A stretch of DNA of 21,669 bases from assembly GCA_903772945.1 (NCBI GenBank), contig CAICTM010001838.1, positions 1 through 21,669 of the forward strand, read 5' to 3'. The notes under the pieces are model-generated. The model was not told where the DNA came from. It did not search any database and saw only the letters and a program-made list of their open reading frames with translations. This stretch comes from Seminavis robusta. Lineage: Eukaryota > Bacillariophyta > Bacillariophyceae > Naviculales > Naviculaceae. The translations under genes were made by a program, and so were the position numbers. This document shows, one piece after another, positions 17,248-21,669 of the stretch. Positions within the stretch are counted from its first letter, which is position 1. Each line of letters begins with the position of its first letter.

Positions 17248-17475
17248 ATGAAGATTGCTCAAGGAAAGCATGCGTTCAGCAACTTCGAGAAACAGTTGCG
17301 TGACAAACCCATTCTTCCTCTCGTCGACAATGACGAAGACACCGAGATCGACGATACTCGTGCAACCACCTGCAAACTTCGCAACCATGTTGCCAAGCGC
17401 AAATCAGAAGACTCTGATAACGAGGACAACTCCTCTATCGATTTCAATCACTTGGATGGAGAAATCTCTATCTGA
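17248..17475 (+). CDS. Gypsy N-terminal ORF (75 residues before an in-frame TGA)
   Basis: I chose the ATG at 17248 (context TTCACCATGAAG) rather than the in-frame ATG at 17191, because the upstream 19 codons read as leader. The product MKIAQGKHAFSNFEKQLRDK is followed by an acidic, charged stretch (LVDNDEDTEIDDTRATT, KRKSEDSDNEDNSS). It ends at TGA 17473-17475, but the same frame continues open into the protease (DDDSTEPCSDFSYQSDEDIS and on). So this is the N-terminal part of a polyprotein with an internal stop, either a mutation or a readthrough site. It is too short for a normal Gag. No zinc knuckle is present. Confidence 0.5.
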   Translation: MKIAQGKHAFSNFEKQLRDKPILPLVDNDEDTEIDDTRATTCKLRNHVAKRKSEDSDNEDNSSIDFNHLDGEISI

Positions 17476-18237
17476 GGATTAGGCCAGGATGATGACTCAA
17501 CGGAACCATGTTCCGATTTCTCATACCAAAGTGATGAAGATATCTCACTAACTAGTAAACAAGAATTGTTTGCAACCGATGAACTCTACGGCAAATTAGA
17601 TGATTGCCTAGAAGCTGCTCAACTAGACTCTGATGATCTATTTAGCATCGTTAACCTCGTCCGTGGCCAACCACCTCGTAAACGTCGCAAGACAAGAGAC
17701 CTCAAACCTATCGTCTATGTTAGATTTAACAAGCGAGAAAAAGGGAAACCAAAACCCGTTACACTCCGTTGCTTACTGGATACAGGAGCATCCGGAACTT
17801 TGATTGCTCAAACTCATGCTAAGAAATTACGCATGAAGGATCTTGGGGGCGTCCAAACCATGTGGACTACCCCTGCAGGAGAATTAAACACCAGCACGAA
17901 GTGCAAAGGTGCATTCATGATTCCTGAATTCCACGATGATAGAATTATCGAATGGGATTTACACGTCACCAAGAGCTTGGGGGCGTATGACATGATCATA
18001 GGTCGAGACATTCTCTCTGACTTAGGCTTTAAGTTCGATTTCACTACCATGTCAGTGGAGTGGGACGGCATATCTATTCCTATGAAAGATAGCGACACCA
18101 ACGAGGAAGAGAACTTCTTCATTCCTGATCCTACTGCCGTTGATGACAGTGCAGATCGTCTCAAGAAGATTCTTGATGCGAAATACGAACAAGCTGACTT
18201 TAAAACAGGTTTGCCAAGGTCAAAAGCAGTTGAATAA
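17476..18237 (+). pseudogene. Gypsy aspartic protease region
   Basis: Open and in frame with the preceding ORF across the TGA. An acidic N-terminal stretch leads to a basic patch GQPPRKRRKTRDLKPIV, then KPVTLRCLLDTGASGTLIAQ with the catalytic DTGAS at 17779-17793. YDMIIGRDILSDLGFKFDF (about 17986-18042) matches the conserved hydrophobic-glycine motif near the end of retroelement proteases. A tail of acidic residues (SDTNEEENFF) and ILDAKYEQADF lead toward the RT. The frame ends at TAA 18235-18237. RT sequence continues in the next frame, starting QVCQGQKQLNKEEQEQ, so a +1 frame change sits near 18205. As family role it would cut the polyprotein during particle maturation. Confidence 0.8.
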
Positions 18238-18410
18238 GGAAGAGCAGGAACAGCTTCATTCCTTATTGACGAAGTACTCTGATCTATTCGATGGCACTCT
18301 AGGAAAATGGCAGATGGACGACTACGAAGTAGAACTCCTCCCTGACGCTAAACCCTATCACGCTAGGGCTTATCCTATTCCACGTGTCCATACCAACACT
18401 CTTAAGATGG
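18205..18410 (+). pseudogene. Gypsy reverse transcriptase N-terminus, truncated
   Basis: EEQEQLHSLLTKYSDLFDGT, then GKWQMDDYEVELLPDAKPYH and ARAYPIPRVHTNTLKM, are the typical start of a Gypsy RT (LL..Y..LFDGTLG, then PYH.RAYPIPR). It breaks off at 18410 after KM. The same break point in the second copy (21329) continues into further RT sequence. The frame then runs into unrelated spacer sequence up to 18532. Confidence 0.8.
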
Positions 18411-18607
18411 ACAGCACCGAAGCACCACACCTCTGGCAACCTCTGGTACATAGTGCTTTCCAATGGGGTCAATGGTACGTAAGCTTCCGCCTAGACCGAA
18501 TGCCAGTGGCTGTGCAAAAGTGCAAAAGATGAATAGTTGCCGAAAGAGACTGTGTATGCATCTATGTCAAATAGTGATGTGGCACCTGATAGATTGAGGT
18601 GAACGAT
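18411..18607. other. 197-bp unique spacer between the two large repeats
   Basis: This sequence is not part of either copy and I recognise nothing in it. One frame gives STEAPHLWQPLVHSAFQWGQ and another VYASMSNSDVAPDRLR, neither of which I can assign. It may be a remnant of a third element or filler at a rearrangement junction. Confidence 0.5.
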
Positions 18608-19747
18608 TCTTCTTTGTGGCAGGAATTCCTTCCTATTAACTCTCAGCCGTAAAATAAATTTTACAACAGCTAGGACCTGCCCACAGGAAGCTAGAGACCA
18701 TCCTAGACAGGTTAAGAGGTCTATCATTTTACAAAGCTCGTGGTTTTAGAATCACGACCATTCAGTGGAAATGAGTTCACGTGGAAATGAGTTCGCCTCT
18801 GTCCAACACATCATGGCAATGCCGAGCGGACCGGTAGTCAACGTTGCCAGTGCTAACGAGCACATACCCGAGATTGAACGGAGAAGGTAGTCAAGGAAAG
18901 GACCGAGCTGTCCGGCATAGCCTCCGTTCACCGCATGCCAAAATTTACCGTCACCATGCAGTCAACAGTTGACGTACTCCCAAGAATCGGGGTCAGCAGA
19001 CAATGAGCCCCTGAATGATATGAAAGGAGAGTCCCTGGACTAAAAAAGCACCTGAGCCTGCATTTGGAGATTACTGCCAGGTGAATGAGGAAGACTCGCC
19101 CCGAACAGCATGGTTGGACGCACAAAGGCGGCCATCTGTATGGGAACGGAGCGGAAATAACAAGGAGTACAAAATTTATGAGCCTCCGCTCTGGCAAGAA
19201 AATTACAAGGCATTCGTGGGACAAGATCCCAATCCCGACACAGTGATAGCTAGAGTCAACCTTTAGGAAAGATCAGCCTAAACTACTCTTTTTACTGACC
19301 GAAAGAATAGCCCATAGGTGATGTCGAGATCACAGCAGTGGAAGAGGGCACTGACGCACCCCCACAACCAATAGCTCCCAAACATGAGGACCTGGACGCG
19401 GACAAACCATTGACAAATGGAAGATGATCCCGACAACACCAGGCCAAGCGACGACAAAGCAACAAGGTCGAGGTCAACGCCGAACGAATGAAATAGGCTT
19501 GAACCGAAAATCGAAACCGACCGTCGAACCGGTCATCCAGCCTACGTTGAGACGGTAGAGGAACCGGACCTACACGGACCAACAGCCCATGGAACAGACC
19601 CAAGGAGTGGGCGTGAAGCCCAAGCGGCACCTAGCAGACGCCAGGAGTGCGCAGGTCCAGTAGGGTGAGGACCAAGCAAAGAATCGTATATTCCAGCTTT
19701 GGAAAGAAGTATGAGACGCCAATGTCATACAATGAATGAAATGCACA
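18608..19747 (+). pseudogene. Copia-4 integrase and linker, second copy
   Basis: Nucleotide sequence follows 15533-16759: end of the integrase core, the doubled 17-bp motif (about 18770-18790), EHIPEIER (about 18855-18885), the KGESLDYKKHLSL-type stretch near 19025, the acidic EP-rich linker near 19500-19570, and RRSS-type linker near 19640. Dozens of short deletions destroy the frame. The longest open piece is about 110 codons, on the opposite strand, and is meaningless. Confidence 0.8.
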
Positions 19748-20208
19748 CATGACTGCATCCGGCTCTTAGCCTTATTCGCGACTCGTCCTAGAAGGGTTTG
19801 AGTTCGACTCATGACTGAGTCTCTCGTGAATAGTCATTTGAGACAGGGTTCTCAATGACCGCTCTTCATACTAGGTTGATGATGAAACACGCTCTAGATA
19901 TTTAGCCAGCGTGGAGTACTCCACGCTACTAGATCCATGCTTGACAAATTCCACGCGTTCCGTTTTAGGATCGTGGAGATACGTAGGATTACTACCGCAA
20001 CCTACTCTATCACATTTATAGTCCCCGGGAACAGATCTAGTCCTTTGATGGTGATCTCTTCGTTGATTAGTTTTCATAGCTTTCTAATCTCTCTCATAAC
20101 TTTCATCTCTCAAACACAAAACACTGAAAGATCTTTACACTAGCTTTTAGCGTAGTGCATTTTGTTAACAAACACAATAGCTTTCAGCACCCTCAACATA
20201 TTCTCACC
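19748..20208 (+). promoter_or_regulatory. Gypsy LTR / leader, second copy
   Basis: Follows 16760-17247 from CGGCTCTTAGCC to CTCACCATGAAG. The palindrome CTCCCGCGGGAG of copy A is reduced to GTCCCCGGGAAC here. The 7-bp arms GCGTGGA / TCCACGC are still present near 19909-19926, but the loop between them has lost one base. Confidence 0.6.
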
Positions 20209-21160
20209 ATGAAGATGCTCAAGGAAAGCATGCGTTCACAAACTTCGAGAAACAGTTGCGTGACAAACCCATTTTCCTCTCGTCGACAATGACGAAGACA
20301 CAGATCGACGATACTCGTGCAACCACTGCAAACTTCGCACCATGTTGCCAGCGCAAATCAGAAGACTCTGAAACGAGGACAACTCCCCTATCGATTTCAA
20401 TCACTTGGATGGAGAAATCTCTATCTGAGGATTAGGCCAGGATGATGATCAACGGAACCATGTTCCGATTTCTCATACAAAGTGATGAAGATATCTCACT
20501 AACTAGTAAACAAGAATTGTTTGCACCGATGAACTCTACGGCAAATTAGATGATTGCCTAGAAGTGCCCAACTAGACTCTGATGATCTATTTAGCATCGT
20601 TAACCTCGTCCTGGCCAACCACTCGTAAACGTCGCAAGACAAGAGACCTCAAACCTATCGTTATGTTAGATTTAACAAGCGAGAAAAAGGGAAACCAAAC
20701 CCGTTACACTCCTTCTTACTGGATACAGGAGCATCCGAACTTTGATTGCTCAAACCATGCTAAGAAATTACATGAAGAATCTGGGGGCGTCCAAACATGT
20801 GGACTACCCTGAGGAGAATTAAACACCAGCACGAAGTGCAAAGGTGATTCATGATTCCTGAATTCCACGATGATAGAATTATCGAATGGATTTACACGTC
20901 ACCAGAGCTTGGGGCGTATGACATGATCATAGGTCGAGATTCTCTCTGATTTAGGATTTAAGTTCGATTTCACTACCATGTCAGTGGAGGGGACGGCATA
21001 TCTATTCCTATGAAAGATAGCGAACCAAGAGGAAGAGAACTTCTTCATTCCTGATCCTACTGCGTTGATGACATTGCAGATCGTCTCAAGAAGATTCTTG
21101 ATGCGAAATACGAACAAGCTGACTTAAAAGCAGGTTTGCCAAGGTCAAAAACAGTTGAAT
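20209..21160 (+). pseudogene. Gypsy N-terminal ORF and protease, second copy
   Basis: Equivalent to 17248-18237. The ATG is at 20209-20211, the internal TGA is kept at 20426-20428, and the codons of the protease motif (GATACAGGAGCATCC) are at 20722-20736. YDMII is recognisable near 20915-20930. The frame is lost at many single-base deletions, so no protease could be made. Confidence 0.75.
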
Positions 21161-21590
21161 AAGGAAGAGCAGGAACAGCTTCATTCCTTATTGACGAAGT
21201 ACTCTGACTATTCGATGGCACTCTAGAAAAATGGCAGATGGACGACTAGAAGTAGAACTCCTCCCTGACCTAAACCTATCACGCTAGGCTTATCCTATTC
21301 CACGTGTCCATACAACACTCTTAAGATGGGGGTTGAACGTTTCTGCGAGCAGGAGTACTCAAGAAGGTGAACCGTTCCGAGTGGGCGGCACAACTTTTAT
21401 CATTCCCAAAAAGGATGGATCTGTACGATTCATCTCTGATTTCCGGGAACTAAAAAAGGATTAAGCGGAACCTTATCCTATCCCAATTTTTTTTTTTGGA
21501 AAAAGGAATGCTCTTACCTAGCTAATCCTTGTCTAGTTCACCGACCGGACTACTATCAAATCGAATCTGTCACCGCACTCCGAACACTCT
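21161..21590 (+). pseudogene. Gypsy reverse transcriptase fragment extending beyond copy A
   Basis: After the shared KEEQEQLHS.. part this copy continues past the point where copy A stops (18410/21329): AGVLKKVNRSEWAA, TFIIPKKDGSVRFISDF and REL in changing frames. These match the Gypsy RT region LKKVN.SEWA.P.FI.PKKDG..RFI.DFR.LN. Near 21549-21575 the frame with DYYQIE resembles the GYYQIEL part of motif A. A run of 11 T lies at 21486-21496. The sequence then turns into an inverted copy of itself at 21591. Confidence 0.7.
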
Positions 21591-21669
21591 GGGATGATAA
21601 AAGTTGGTGCCGCCAATTCGGAACGGTTCACCTTCTTGAATACTCCTGCTTCGCAGAGACGTTCAACCT
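21331..21669. repeat. Inverted repeat at window end (about 78-bp arms)
   Basis: The left arm 21331-21407 (GGTTGAACGTTTCTGCGA onward) reappears as its reverse complement at 21591-21669, with only a few differences and two single-base gaps. The spacer is 183 bp. The right arm reaches the last base of the window, so the repeat may be longer. Confidence 0.9.

Larger units (their letters stand above)
15533..18410 (+). repeat. Large direct repeat, copy A (2878 bp)
   Basis: Begins TCTTCTTTGTGGCAGGAATT and ends CTTAAGATGG. The same order of sequence is found at 18608-21329. The unit spans the Copia-4/Gypsy junction, so it is not an LTR pair. The duplication, or assembly event, came after the Gypsy insertion. 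Confidence 0.9.
16760..18410 (+). mobile_element. Gypsy-type LTR retrotransposon, 5' half
   Basis: A leader of about 490 bp is followed by a small ORF, an aspartic protease with DTGAS, and the beginning of a Gypsy reverse transcriptase. The protease-to-RT order without an intervening integrase fits Ty3/Gypsy. Its left edge interrupts the Copia-4 frame at HPDAHM. A likely first base is the T of TGTGACCGTG at 16760. The right edge at 18410 is a break, not a natural end. Integrase, RNase H and the 3' LTR are absent. Confidence 0.8.
18608..21329 (+). repeat. Large direct repeat, copy B (2722 bp, deletion-rich)
   Basis: Same content and order as 15533-18410 but 156 bp shorter. Differences are mostly one- or two-base deletions. 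For example, over the small Gypsy ORF (228 bp in copy A, 220 bp at 20209-20428) I count eight missing bases at about seven places and about three other changes. All reading frames are broken as a result. Confidence 0.9.

Noticed and set aside
15533..21329. Reading the two large repeats as the LTR pair of one giant element
   Set aside because: The repeated unit contains Copia integrase plus Gypsy leader and protease coding sequence, which is not LTR content, and the ends are not TG..CA.

Overview
The window looks like a transposon-dense stretch of a eukaryotic genome, most likely a diatom or another heterokont alga. That is an inference from protein families. The Copia elements have an RGRGR-rich Gag start and the linker styles RRSARIA / RRSSRVRKQAK, which I associate with diatom Copia lineages. 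The Gypsy element is also of a kind I associate with algae. I see no bacterial operon structure, no rRNA or tRNA gene and no CRISPR array. Almost every coding block carries frameshifts or stops. One intact ORF of gene length that is not tied to a mobile element stands out (8094-8705, minus strand).

Layout. 1-900 holds no recognisable gene. About 916-5438 (+) is a decayed Copia element (Copia-1): protease remnant, integrase, linker, reverse transcriptase, RNase H and a 3' LTR at 5209-5438. 5640-8040 (+) is a broken gene for a large protein that looks like a DDE-type transposase, with a proline-rich tail and a C-terminal Cys/His motif. 8094-8705 (-) is an unidentified 203-residue ORF. 8706-10020 is mostly non-coding, with a 13-bp inverted repeat and a tandem 32-bp repeat whose central 6 bp is flipped. 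10030-10817 (+) is the Gag of a second Copia element (Copia-3), cut off by the 3' LTR of a minus-strand element, Copia-2 (10818 to about 13455). Copia-2 belongs to the same family as Copia-1 and is much better preserved, but it is truncated at its 5' side. 13456-14277 (+) is a proline-rich reading frame of unknown origin. 14278-15290 has no gene but carries a primer-binding-site-like sequence on the minus strand.

From about 15290 (+) a third type of Copia integrase (Copia-4) is interrupted at 16760 by a Gypsy element, of which the leader, protease and start of the reverse transcriptase are present. The segment 15533-18410, covering the Copia integrase, the junction and the Gypsy 5' half, occurs again at 18608-21329 after a 197-bp spacer. 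The second copy is 156 bp shorter, and its differences are mostly small deletions. It runs on into Gypsy reverse transcriptase and then folds back on itself as an inverted repeat at the end of the window. Both the duplication and the fold-back could be real rearrangements or assembly/read artefacts.

The pieces do not work together as a pathway. They record successive insertions: Copia-2 into Copia-3 Gag, and Gypsy into Copia-4 between integrase and reverse transcriptase, followed by truncation and duplication. The best candidate for something little described is the DDE-like protein family at 5640-8040.
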